A stretch of DNA of 64,000 nt from Azospirillum sp. TSH64 (GTDB lineage: Bacteria; Pseudomonadota; Alphaproteobacteria; Azospirillales; Azospirillaceae). Position numbers and translations under genes: made by a program. The DNA lies in the NCBI RefSeq assembly GCF_003116035.1, contig NZ_LGQW01000015.1, positions 6,121,485 to 6,185,484 on the forward strand, read 5' to 3'. The notes under the pieces are model-generated. The model ran no database searches. It was not told the origin of the DNA and saw only the letters and a list, made by a program, of their open reading frames with translations. Numbering within the stretch: position 1 is the stretch's first letter; the number at the start of each line of letters is the position of its first letter. Positions 33,745 through 41,792 of this stretch are shown here, piece after piece.

Positions 33745-34298
33745 CTCGACGCCGTGAAATGGTTACATCGCGACAATCATGCGGTTCATTCCTTACCGAA
33801 GGCTGAATGAACCCCCCTTTTGCGCACCCTCTTTCGGAGGATGCGGTTCAGCGGCCCGCCGGCATGGCGCATCGGCGGAAAAACGGTAATTCCAGCCGGG
33901 CTGCATAGGAAAAACGGAAGCTTGGCCATAACAACGGCCATAGGCCCCGACCCGTCCATCGCCGTTACCTTACCGCGTCAGTCCCGAGTCGCGCACGTTA
34001 CCGTTCTGTAATCGAACCGGTTGCGAACGGGTCGCGAACAGCCACGGCCAGGGCTTCCCGCCCCTGTTCCGGGCAAGGCGGCGGAATCCCTCGACTCCTT
34101 CAGAAAACAGCATCGGTTAAGCAATGGTTTCTTGACAGAAAAGGCCACGGGCATCCTAAAAGTGTCCCACCTTTCGGATAAACGCACCGCAGCACGCCTT
34201 GACCTTAGCCAAGATGTGACTTTGGCCGTAACCGGGACGATGGGGTCCAGACGATGGATTTCGGCTGCCGGAGCGGAAAAACGGGATATGAAGGAAGA
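33745..34298. other. 554-bp gene-free region
   Basis: Moderately AT-richer than its surroundings. It holds the divergent control regions of the pentapeptide gene and the M15-like gene. TTGACA at 34132-34137 with CTAAAA at 34156-34161 (18-bp spacer) is a possible promoter for the latter. The ORFs here have no coding character. Confidence 0.5.
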
Positions 34299-34934
34299 AT
34301 GATGAAGGATGCGGACGCCCGGTCGATCACGACCGCACGCCCGAGCGTCGGCGAGAGCCACGCCACCGAACGCCGTCATCTTGATCGCCGCCATCTTCTG
34401 CGCGCCGGCCTCGGCCTGGCGGCGGTCGCCTCAGCGGGCGGGACCCTGCTGACCAGCGAAGAGGCGGAAGCTGCGGCGCTGCGCGCTCCGCCGCGGGTGC
34501 TGTCCCTGGTGAACCTGCACACCGGCGAGCGCATCAGCGCCGAATACTGGTCGCGGGGCAAATATGTCCGCGACGCGATGCGGGCCCTGAACCGCGTGCT
34601 GCGCGACCACCACAACAATTCGGTCCATGCCATCGATCCGAAGCTGATCGATCTGGTGCACTCGTTGAGCCGCAAGATCAACCGCCGCGGCCCGATCGAG
34701 ATCATCTCGGGCTACCGCTCGCCGGAGACCAACGCGATGCTGCGCGAGGCCGACGGCAGCGGCGTGGCGCAGAACAGCTATCACATGCGCGGCATGGCGA
34801 TCGACCTGCGGGTCCAGGGCCTGTCGACCCGCCAGCTCCAGCGCGCGGCGCTCAGCCTGCGTGGCGGCGGGGTCGGCTATTACCCGGACAGCAACTTCGT
34901 CCATGTCGACGTGGGGCCGCTGCGCCACTGGTGA
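34299..34934 (+). CDS. YcbK-like (DUF882) M15-family periplasmic protein with Tat-type signal
   Basis: About 211 aa. A twin-arginine signal lies at about 25-58 (DRRHLLRAGLGLAAVASAGG). The mature part is the DUF882/peptidase M15 fold: VLSLVNLHTGERI, then ISGYRSPETNAMLR, the zinc-site pair in YHMRGMAIDLR (His and Asp) and the final His of FVHVDVGPLRHW. Relatives act on, or bind, peptidoglycan cross-links. AAGGAAG lies just before the paired ATGs at 34299 and 34302. Monocistronic. Confidence 0.88.
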   Translation: MMKDADARSITTARPSVGESHATERRHLDRRHLLRAGLGLAAVASAGGTLLTSEEAEAAALRAPPRVLSLVNLHTGERISAEYWSRGKYVRDAMRALNRVLRDHHNNSVHAIDPKLIDLVHSLSRKINRRGPIEIISGYRSPETNAMLREADGSGVAQNSYHMRGMAIDLRVQGLSTRQLQRAALSLRGGGVGYYPDSNFVHVDVGPLRHW

Positions 34935-35247
34935 GCGGCCTGACCACGGATTTACCGTGGGGTGGCATACCAATCTTTCAGACGTTCGATACGATGTGGC
35001 GCCAAGTCCGGACCGGGCTTCGGCGCCGCAGTCGCTTTCGGGTCACGCCTCCTGTCTCCCGCCGCAGGCTTCTGCGATGGTGGCCCGCCTTTGAACGCCT
35101 TTTCTGCAACTTTTGGAAAATGACGGTTGCGGCTCATTACCGCATCCTAGGGTAGATGTTTCCGTTTTGCCGGTCCGATATTTTTATTATCATTTCCACT
35201 CCACAATTTTTCGGAGCGCCGAGCTTCGCAAGTGGGGGGATAGGCAT
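34935..35247. other. 313-bp gene-free region upstream of the RTX gene
   Basis: Starts with a small hairpin-like repeat (CCACGG/CCGTGG) just after the M15-like gene, then an AT-rich leader (35160-35215) and a GTGGGGGGA ribosome site. It probably contains the RTX promoter, but no box is convincing. Confidence 0.45.
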
Positions 35248-36750
35248 ATGGGTTATCTGTTCGGTGGAAGCGGCAGCGAAACTCTGGTCGGCGGTTATGG
35301 TGACGACACGCTGGATGGCGGTGGCGGCAACGATCTCCTGATCGGCGGCATGGGCAACGACGTCTACATCGTGAACGGGACGGGCGCCGTCATCCAGGAA
35401 TTCGCCTTCGAAGGCTTCGACGAGGTCCGAACCACGCTCAACGCCCAAACGCTCAGCGACAATCTGGAGCGCCTGACTTTCATCGGAACCGGCGACTTCC
35501 AGGGGACCGGCAACGCACTGGACAATATGATCGTCGGCGGGGCGGGGAACGATACCCTGACGGGCGGCGACGGCGTCGACACGCTGATCGGTGGCGAGGG
35601 CGACGATGTCTTCTATACGGATCACGCCGACGCACCTTTGCAGGGCGGGGCCGGATTCGATACCGTCTTCATCCAAAGCAACTTCGGAACCTATCTCGAT
35701 CTGGCGGCGTGCAGCATCGAACGGGCCTATGGCGGCTCTGGAAACGACCAGTTGATTGCCGACGGAGCGGTCATCGGGCTTTTGATCGATGGAGGAGACG
35801 GCGACGACACGCTCGTTGGCGGCGCTTTCAACGACACGCTCTTCGGTGGCAATGGGCGCGACCAGATCGTCGGCGGGGCGGGCGACGATGTGATCTACAT
35901 GGATACGACCGACACGGTCGACGCCGGAGACGGCTTCGACACCGTCTATGTCCATGGAAGCAACAGCATGGTCTTCATGAACACCGCCGGCATCGAACGG
36001 CTGTTCCTCGGAGACGGCAACGACCTCGTCTTCGCGCATCAGTCCGCCAGCGCAATCGAGATCGACGGCGGGGCCGGCAATGACGCCATTGAGGGCAGCG
36101 CTTTCAATGACACGCTCTGGGGCGGCGACGGCAACGATACGCTGGTCGGTGGGGACGGAAACGATGTCCTGTTCGGCGGGGCCGGCGACAACATGCTGTT
36201 CGGCGGCGACGGGGACGATGCTTTTTACATCGATACCCCGACGGTGGCCTTTCTGGTCGGCGACGGAGGTGACGACACGGTGTATGTCCGGTATTCCGGT
36301 GGCGTCAACTTGGCCCTCACCTACTCCATCGAGCATTTCTTCGGCGGGGCCGGGGACGACAGCGTCACCGCAGCCGACTCCTCCAACGGTCTGACGATGG
36401 ACGGTGGGGGCGGCAATGATTCGCTGACCGGCAGCCGGTACAACGATTTCTTGTCCGGCGGAGACGGGAACGATACGCTGTTCGGTGACATCGGCAACGA
36501 CACGCTGCAGGGCGGATCCGGCGCCGACCTGTTCAATCTTACGACCATCGACTCCGACGTCATCCTGACGGATTTCAGTGCCGCGGAGGGTGACCTGATC
36601 GGGCTGGGCATGAACAATTTCTATACGGTAAACGCCAATGCCCAGGGTGAGGCCGTTCTGACCATCACCAACGCCAACGGCACCCCGACCGTCACCCTCT
36701 CCGGGGTGATGGCACAGGACGTGTCGAGTTCCTGGTTCACCACCCTCTGA
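35248..36750 (+). CDS. RTX calcium-binding repeat protein, type I secretion substrate
   Basis: A 500-aa acidic protein made almost entirely of GGxGxDxLx nonapeptides (for example GGAGNDTLTGGDGVDTLIGG). These form calcium-filled beta-rolls after export by a type I system. There is no N-terminal signal peptide, as expected. The last 60 residues (DLFNLTTIDSDVILTDFSAAEGD...) resemble the usual C-terminal secretion region. RTX blocks alternate with segments of the type FDTVY...SIE.LFGG, giving about 95-110-residue super-repeats. ATG 35248 has a strong GGGGGGA site. No ABC/HlyD exporter genes adjoin it, and no enzymatic domain is seen. Confidence 0.9.
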   Translation: MGYLFGGSGSETLVGGYGDDTLDGGGGNDLLIGGMGNDVYIVNGTGAVIQEFAFEGFDEVRTTLNAQTLSDNLERLTFIGTGDFQGTGNALDNMIVGGAGNDTLTGGDGVDTLIGGEGDDVFYTDHADAPLQGGAGFDTVFIQSNFGTYLDLAACSIERAYGGSGNDQLIADGAVIGLLIDGGDGDDTLVGGAFNDTLFGGNGRDQIVGGAGDDVIYMDTTDTVDAGDGFDTVYVHGSNSMVFMNTAGIERLFLGDGNDLVFAHQSASAIEIDGGAGNDAIEGSAFNDTLWGGDGNDTLVGGDGNDVLFGGAGDNMLFGGDGDDAFYIDTPTVAFLVGDGGDDTVYVRYSGGVNLALTYSIEHFFGGAGDDSVTAADSSNGLTMDGGGGNDSLTGSRYNDFLSGGDGNDTLFGDIGNDTLQGGSGADLFNLTTIDSDVILTDFSAAEGDLIGLGMNNFYTVNANAQGEAVLTITNANGTPTVTLSGVMAQDVSSSWFTTL

Positions 36751-36759
36751 AATGAAGAC

Positions 36760-36788
36760 GGCGCCGTCCCGGCAGGGACGGCGCCTTT
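36760..36788 (+). terminator. Terminator of RTX gene
   Basis: A perfect 11-bp stem (36760-36770 with 36775-36785), 4-nt loop and TTT tail, 9 bp after the stop. It lies between convergent units and may also stop the cysI operon. Confidence 0.75.
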
Positions 36789-36818
36789 CCCATTTGTCCC
36801 GGGCGGATGAAGACCGCC

Positions 36819-37319
36819 CTACCCCACCTTCAGCTTGCGGCGCAGCAGCGACAGCGGTGCTGTGTCGTCCAGGCTCGGCTGGAAGGCGATGGTGACCTCC
36901 GTCAGCGCGTTGGCCCAGCTGTCCGGGTTGGTGCCTTCCGGCGCCTCGACCGAGGTGAAGCCGGTGCGGACCAGGAACAGATACTGGTCGGGGATGACAT
37001 GGCCGACCGCGCGGATCTCGCCGGTGTAGCCATAGCGTTCGCGCAGCTCGCGCGCGGTGGAGAAGCCGCGGCCGTCGCGGAACTTCGGGAACTCCAGCGC
37101 CACCAGGGAGAAGCGGTCGAGGTCGGCGGCGATGGCCCCCGCCAGCGTGCCGCTCTTCAGCCGCACGCCCAGCCGGGCGTTGCGGCCCTCGAAGCTGTCA
37201 CGCTCCGCCTGCCAGCGCTCGAAGCTGATGATGACCGGGCGGTCGTTGGGGACCGGCTCGCCATCGGGGATGAAGCTCCAGGCGTCCTCGCCGATGCGCC
37301 CATTCTCAATCAGCGGCAT
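36819..37319 (-). CDS. DUF934 protein of sulfite reduction
   Basis: A 166-aa protein (MPLIENGRIGEDAW...). DUF934/COG3749 genes almost always sit beside a siroheme sulfite or nitrite reductase and are described as probable oxidoreductase accessory factors. Conserved segments visible are VPNDRPVIISFERW, LVALEFPKFRDGRGFSTARELRERYGYTGEIRAVG and DQYLFLVRTGF. No cofactor motif is recognisable. Its start overlaps the cysI stop by 14 bp, so it is translationally coupled and likely acts with CysI. Last gene of the minus-strand cys operon. Confidence 0.88.
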   Translation of the reverse strand: MPLIENGRIGEDAWSFIPDGEPVPNDRPVIISFERWQAERDSFEGRNARLGVRLKSGTLAGAIAADLDRFSLVALEFPKFRDGRGFSTARELRERYGYTGEIRAVGHVIPDQYLFLVRTGFTSVEAPEGTNPDSWANALTEVTIAFQPSLDDTAPLSLLRRKLKVG

Positions 37320-38997
37320 AGATTCTCTCCTTGAACGGGGCATGGCCGACGCGGCGGAGCGTGTCGATGAAGCGCTCGCCCTCGCCCGTGCGGTTGGCGA
37401 GATAGACGTCGACGATGGCCTCGATGGCATCCACCGCCTCGGTCTCGGTCACCGCCGGGCCGAGGATGTCGCCGATTTCCGTGGTCAGCGTCGGGTCGCC
37501 GCCGACGGTGATCTGGTAATATTCGGTGCCCTTCTTGTCGACGCCGAGAATGCCGATGGCGCCGACATGGTGATGGCCGCAGGCGTTGATGCAGCCGCTG
37601 ATCTTGATGCCGAGTTCACCGATGGTGCGCTGGCGGACCGGGTCGGCGAAGCGGGCGGAGATCGCCTGGGCCAGCGGGATCGCGCGGGCATTGGCCAGCG
37701 CACAGTAATCCAGCCCCGGGCAGGCGATGATGTCGCCGATCAGCCCGGCATTGGCGCTGCCCAGACCGGCGGCGTCGAGCCGCTTCCACAGGTCGTACAG
37801 CTCGTCCTTCTTGACGTGCGCCAGGACGAGGTTCTGGACATGGGTGACGCGCAGTTCGCCGAAGCTGTGGCGCTCGGCCAGATCGGCGACGAGGTCCATC
37901 TGGTCGCAGGTGGCGTCGCCGGGGATGCCGCCGGCCGGCTTCAGCGAGACGGTGGCGATGGCATAGCCCGGCGCCTTGTGCTCGGCGACATTCACCTCCA
38001 ACCAGTTGGCGAAGGCCGGGTCGGATGCCTTGGCGCGCTCCAGCGCTTCGGAATGGTCGGGCAGCTCCTCCAAGGGCGGCGGGGCGAAATGCTGGCGGAC
38101 CCCCTCGACGATCTCCGGATCCAGGCGGTATTTGGGCCCGCGCAGCCGCGCGAACTCCTCCTCGACCTCCTGGGTGAACTTCTCCAGCCCCAGCTCGTGG
38201 ACCAGGATCTTGATCCGCGCCTTGTAGATGTTGTCGCGGCGGCCGTACTGGTTGTAGACGCGCAGGATGGCTTCGAGATAGGCGACGAAATCCTCCTCAG
38301 CCACCCACTCGCGCACCAGCTTGCCGACGAAGGGCGAACGGCCGAGACCGCCGCCGACATAGAAGGAGAAGCCGGCCTCGCCCTTGTCGTTGCGCCGTGC
38401 CAGCAGGCCGACGTCATGGATGCGCACCGCGGCGCGGTCGCTCTCCGCACCGGAGATGGCGATCTTGAACTTGCGCGGCAGATAGGTGAACTCAGGGTGC
38501 ATCGTCGTCCACTGCCGCAGGATCTCGGCATAGACGCGGCCGTCGACCACCTCGTCCTTGGCGGCGCCGACGAACGGGTCGGTGGTGACGTTGCGCACGC
38601 AGTTGCCGCTGGTCTGCAGCGCGTGCATGTCCACCTCGGCCAGCTCATGCAGGATGGCCGGAGTGTCCTCCAGCTTGATCCAGTTGTATTGCAGGTTCTG
38701 ACGGGTGGTGAAATGGCCGTAGCCGCGGTCGTACTTGCGCCCGATCTCCGCCAGCTTGCGCAGCTGGGTGGCCGACATCACGCCATAGGGCACGGCGATG
38801 CGCACCATGTAGGCGTGAAGCTGGAGATAGAGGCCGTTCATCAGCCGAACCGGCTTGAACTCCTCCTCCGTCAGCTCGCCGGACAGCCGGCGCTCGACCT
38901 GTTTGCGGAACTGCTCGACGCGCTCGGCGACGAACTGCCGGTCGATCTCGTCATAGTGATAGATGCCGGCACGGGCGCCGGGCGCGATGTGGTTCAT
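37306..38997 (-). CDS. cysI: Siroheme sulfite (nitrite/sulfite) reductase hemoprotein
   Basis: A 563-aa enzyme reducing sulfite to sulfide with six electrons. It contains the duplicated ferredoxin-like and siroheme-binding repeats. The coupled [4Fe-4S]/siroheme cysteines are in CPGLDYCALANAR near residue 424 and GCINACGHHH near residue 462. The substrate arginines lie in RKFKIAISG and the TTRQNLQYNW region. No flavoprotein CysJ gene adjoins it, so electrons probably come from ferredoxin. It sits in an operon with a siroheme synthase, DUF2849 and DUF934, opposite cysHDNC, which favours sulfite over nitrite. Confidence 0.93.
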   Translation of the reverse strand: MNHIAPGARAGIYHYDEIDRQFVAERVEQFRKQVERRLSGELTEEEFKPVRLMNGLYLQLHAYMVRIAVPYGVMSATQLRKLAEIGRKYDRGYGHFTTRQNLQYNWIKLEDTPAILHELAEVDMHALQTSGNCVRNVTTDPFVGAAKDEVVDGRVYAEILRQWTTMHPEFTYLPRKFKIAISGAESDRAAVRIHDVGLLARRNDKGEAGFSFYVGGGLGRSPFVGKLVREWVAEEDFVAYLEAILRVYNQYGRRDNIYKARIKILVHELGLEKFTQEVEEEFARLRGPKYRLDPEIVEGVRQHFAPPPLEELPDHSEALERAKASDPAFANWLEVNVAEHKAPGYAIATVSLKPAGGIPGDATCDQMDLVADLAERHSFGELRVTHVQNLVLAHVKKDELYDLWKRLDAAGLGSANAGLIGDIIACPGLDYCALANARAIPLAQAISARFADPVRQRTIGELGIKISGCINACGHHHVGAIGILGVDKKGTEYYQITVGGDPTLTTEIGDILGPAVTETEAVDAIEAIVDVYLANRTGEGERFIDTLRRVGHAPFKERIYAAD

Positions 38998-39054
38998 GTC
39001 GATAAGCCCTCAGAGCCGCCGGAACGGCCAACGTTCATTCACCCGAACAGCCAC

Positions 39055-39342
39055 TCAGGCGGCCTGCTTGCCCAGATCCAGACGGACGGTCGGGCCGGCG
39101 GTGCGGATGCGCTCGCGCATCGTCGCCGGGACCGGGACGCCGTCCTCATCCACCACCTCGAAGGCGTAGATGTCGACGCCGAACTGCTCGCGCTCGGCCT
39201 TCGCCTTGGCGTCGGCCAGCACGGCATCCGCCTCGGAGCGCTGGAACAGCGCAGCCTCGGCGAAGGACTCGACCCACACGCCATCCTTGCCCAGGAACAC
39301 GACTTCCCCGTCGCGCAGGCGGTTGGCGGTGATGGCTTTCAT
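39055..39342 (-). CDS. DUF2849 protein, sulfite-reduction accessory
   Basis: 95 aa (MKAITANRLRDGEVVFLGKDGVWVE...). DUF2849 genes are found in alphaproteobacteria between siroheme synthase and sulfite reductase, as here. It is a small soluble alpha/beta protein with no catalytic motif. ATG 39342 has AAGGAAGGA at ideal distance; ATG 39375 (MSAKDRS) also has a GGAGAG site and would add 11 residues. It lies 57 bp before cysI. A structural or electron-delivery role is guesswork. Confidence 0.82.
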   Translation of the reverse strand: MKAITANRLRDGEVVFLGKDGVWVESFAEAALFQRSEADAVLADAKAKAEREQFGVDIYAFEVVDEDGVPVPATMRERIRTAGPTVRLDLGKQAA

Positions 39343-39472
39343 CGATCCTTCCTTCGATCGATCCTTGGCCGACATCTGGCTCTCCTGGCTGGTCGTTCTC
39401 GAACGCGTTTGGTGTCTTAACCCGAACCGTCGGCGGTCCGGCAATGAATTCGGCGGCCCTGCCGTCAGACGG

Positions 39473-40030
39473 TCATGGCAGCCATTTTTCCCGCTCGATC
39501 AACTCGCGGCTTTCACGGGCGACCTCGGACATCGACGCCCCTTCCGCCCGGCGGCGGTTGCGAAGCCCGGCGATGGTGCGCAGCCGCTCCGCCCACTCCT
39601 CCGGGAACAGGGCCTCCAGCCGCTGGCGCAGCAGGCTGGCGAGAGTCGGGCTGCGGCCGCCGGTGGAGACCGTCATCACCAGATCGCCACGCCGCACCAC
39701 GGAGGGCGAGTGGAAATCGCACAAGGGGATGACGTCCTCGACATTCACCAGCACGCGGCGCTGCCGCGCAAGTTCCGCCAGTGCCGTCTCGATCGAAGGT
39801 CCCAGCCCCATCACATACAGCACGCCGACCCTGTCGAGATCGGATGCCTCCGGCAGAGCCCGCACCAGACGGTCGCCGGCGAGAGCCGCCAATTCCCCAT
39901 CCGGTTCCGGTGAAAAGACCTGCGGATCCGCCCCGCCCTCGCGAAGCTGCGTCAGACGGCGCAGCGCGAGCGGGCCGTTGCCGGCCAGCGCAATCGCCAC
40001 CCGCGCCGGGTCGAGCGCCAGCGGAATCAT
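39473..40030 (-). CDS. cysG: Precorrin-2 dehydrogenase/sirohydrochlorin ferrochelatase domain (CysG N-terminal half)
   Basis: A 185-aa protein matching the NAD-dependent dehydrogenase/ferrochelatase part of CysG (Met8-like). The dinucleotide site is GNGPLALRRLTQL near residue 18. The DFHSPSVVRRGDLVMTVSTGGRSPTLASLLRQRLE stretch corresponds to the ferrochelatase/dimer region. The uroporphyrinogen-III methyltransferase half of E. coli CysG is absent, so precorrin-2 must come from a separate enzyme. First gene of the operon; it supplies siroheme for CysI. Confidence 0.87.
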   Translation of the reverse strand: MIPLALDPARVAIALAGNGPLALRRLTQLREGGADPQVFSPEPDGELAALAGDRLVRALPEASDLDRVGVLYVMGLGPSIETALAELARQRRVLVNVEDVIPLCDFHSPSVVRRGDLVMTVSTGGRSPTLASLLRQRLEALFPEEWAERLRTIAGLRNRRRAEGASMSEVARESRELIEREKWLP

Positions 40031-40198
40031 GTCCGCCTCACCGAAACGGGCGAAATCGGGCGGGCGGCTGCGGCGCCGATGACCGGGATCCTGTGCATGG
40101 CGTCATTTAGCCCGGCCGCCGCACGACAATCAACATATTTCACACAATGATTTGCAGCGCAGCACAAACCTATTAAACAAGTAGAAAATGTATTTACG

Positions 40199-40227
40199 TT
40201 GCACGGGTTTTCCGCCGGTGTTAATGT
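40199..40227 (+). promoter_or_regulatory. Candidate promoter of cysHDNC in the divergent cys region
   Basis: TTGCAC (40199-40204), 17-bp spacer, TAATGT (40222-40227), 66 bp before cysH. The surrounding 262-bp divergent region (40031-40292) is strikingly AT-rich and contains two ATTAAAC blocks (40172-40178 and 40240-40246 approximately) that could be operator half-sites. Confidence 0.45.
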
Positions 40228-40292
40228 GCAAACACAGTCATTAAACCTACATAATTAATAGACTTAAAGGCCACCGCGAAAGGCAGCCGACG

Positions 40293-40997
40293 ATGGACGC
40301 GGAAACACGGGTGAAGCATCTGACCGAGAGCCACGGCACGCTGGAAGGCGCACCGCTGCTGGCCGCCATGCACGAGCTGTTCGGCGGGCGGATCGCGTTG
40401 ATGTCGTCCTTCGGCGCCGAATCCGCGGTGCTGCTGGCGCTGGCCGCCGAAGCGACGCCGGATTTCCCGGTTCTGTTTGTGAATACCGGCAAGCTGTTCG
40501 GCGAGACCCTGCGCTACCGCGACCAGCTGGTGAAGCGGCTTGGCCTCAGGGATGTGCGGGAGATCGGGCCGACCGCCGACGATCTCGCCGCCGGCGACAG
40601 GGACAGCCTGCTGTTCACCCGCGATTACGACGCCTGCTGCCATCTGCGCAAGACGGTGCCGCTGGACCGCGCGCTGGCCACCGCCGGGCTGGAGGCCTGG
40701 GTGACGGGCCGCAAGCGCTTCCAGTCCTCCACCCGCTCCGCCCTGCCCCTGTTCGAGGCGGAAGGCGGCCGCGTGAAGGTCAACCCACTGGCCAATTGGG
40801 ACAAGGCCCGGCTGGAGGAAGAGTTCACACGGCGCGACCTGCCGCGCCACCCGCTGGAAGCCGACGGGTTCCTGTCGATCGGCTGTTTCACCTGCACCGA
40901 GCGCGTGGCGCCCGGTGCCGACCCGCGTTCCGGCCGCTGGGCCGGCAGCGCCAAGACCGAATGCGGCATACACACCATGATTGGAACCGCCCGATGA
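40293..40997 (+). CDS. cysH: Adenylyl-sulfate (APS) reductase, CysH family
   Basis: A 234-aa thiol-dependent reductase converting activated sulfate to sulfite. It has the four cluster cysteines C115, C116, C198 and C201 (DACCHLRK and GCFTC), the mark of [4Fe-4S] APS reductases; E. coli-type PAPS reductase lacks them. The catalytic C224 is in KTECGIH. The P-loop-like MSSFGAESAVLL near the N-terminus and the VTGRKRFQS arginines bind the nucleotide. The stop overlaps the cysD start by 4 bp. First gene of cysHDNC. Confidence 0.94.
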   Translation: MDAETRVKHLTESHGTLEGAPLLAAMHELFGGRIALMSSFGAESAVLLALAAEATPDFPVLFVNTGKLFGETLRYRDQLVKRLGLRDVREIGPTADDLAAGDRDSLLFTRDYDACCHLRKTVPLDRALATAGLEAWVTGRKRFQSSTRSALPLFEAEGGRVKVNPLANWDKARLEEEFTRRDLPRHPLEADGFLSIGCFTCTERVAPGADPRSGRWAGSAKTECGIHTMIGTAR

Positions 40998-41791
40998 GCG
41001 CCGATCTCGACCAGCTCGAAAACCAGAGCATCTATATTCTGCGCGAGGCCTACAACCGCATCGACAAGCTGGCGATGCTCTGGTCGATCGGCAAGGACAG
41101 CAACGCGCTGCTGTGGCTCTGCCGCAAGGCGTTCTTCGGCCGCATTCCCTTCCCCGTCGTGCAGCTCGACACCGCGATGGAGCTGCCGGAGGTCTACGAG
41201 TTCCGCGACCGCATCACCAAGGAGTGGGACCTCGACCTCAAGGTGGAGCAGTGCCCGCCCGAGGAGGAGATGGACCAGACCCTGCCGCCGCTGACCCGCG
41301 CCGCCGCGCGCAAGACGGAAGGTCTGAAGAACCTGCTGCGCGACCATGCGTACCAGGGCGTGATGGTCGGCATCCGCCGCGACGAGCAGGCGACCCGCGC
41401 CAAGGAGCGCGTGTTCTCGCCGCGCTCGCTGGAAGGCGACTGGGATGTCAAGGACCAGCCGGCGGAATTCTGGGACCATTACAAGACGCGCTTCCCCGAA
41501 GGCGTCCATGTCCGCATCCACCCGCTGCTGGCCTGGACCGAGCTGGACATCTGGCGCTATTCGCAGCGCGAGGGGATTCCCATCGTCCCGCTGTACTTCG
41601 CCAAGGACGGCAAGCGCTACCGCTCGCTGGGCGAAAAGAACATCACCTTCCCGGTCGACAGCACCGCGTCCACCATCGACGAGATCATCGCCGAGCTTCA
41701 GGTGACCCGCATTCCGGAGCGCGCCGGCCGCGCGATGGACAATGAATCCGAAGACAGCTTCGAGCGCCTGCGCAGCGTGGGGTACATGTAA
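40994..41791 (+). CDS. cysD: Sulfate adenylyltransferase subunit 2
   Basis: A 265-aa catalytic subunit of ATP sulfurylase, forming APS from ATP and sulfate together with CysN. The PP-loop is ML-WSIGKDSNALLWL near residue 30 (S-G-K-D-S). The characteristic VGIRRDEQATRAKERVFSPR and the terminal VTRIPERAGRAMDNESEDSFERLRSVGYM are complete. ATG 40994 overlaps the cysH stop. cysNC starts 1 nt after its stop. Confidence 0.96.
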   Translation: MSADLDQLENQSIYILREAYNRIDKLAMLWSIGKDSNALLWLCRKAFFGRIPFPVVQLDTAMELPEVYEFRDRITKEWDLDLKVEQCPPEEEMDQTLPPLTRAAARKTEGLKNLLRDHAYQGVMVGIRRDEQATRAKERVFSPRSLEGDWDVKDQPAEFWDHYKTRFPEGVHVRIHPLLAWTELDIWRYSQREGIPIVPLYFAKDGKRYRSLGEKNITFPVDSTASTIDEIIAELQVTRIPERAGRAMDNESEDSFERLRSVGYM

Positions 41792-41792
41792 G

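Noticed and set aside
34021..34302. A 93-codon plus-strand ORF ending at the start of the M15-like gene.
   Set aside because: TTG start without ribosome site, no similarity, and it spans the probable promoter. The stop/start overlap is likely chance.
40031..40292. SAM or cobalamin riboswitch upstream of the cys or met genes.
   Set aside because: I looked for conserved cores and paired elements in 40031-40292 and 56861-57315 and saw none. The only structured signal is the 16-bp DNA palindrome.
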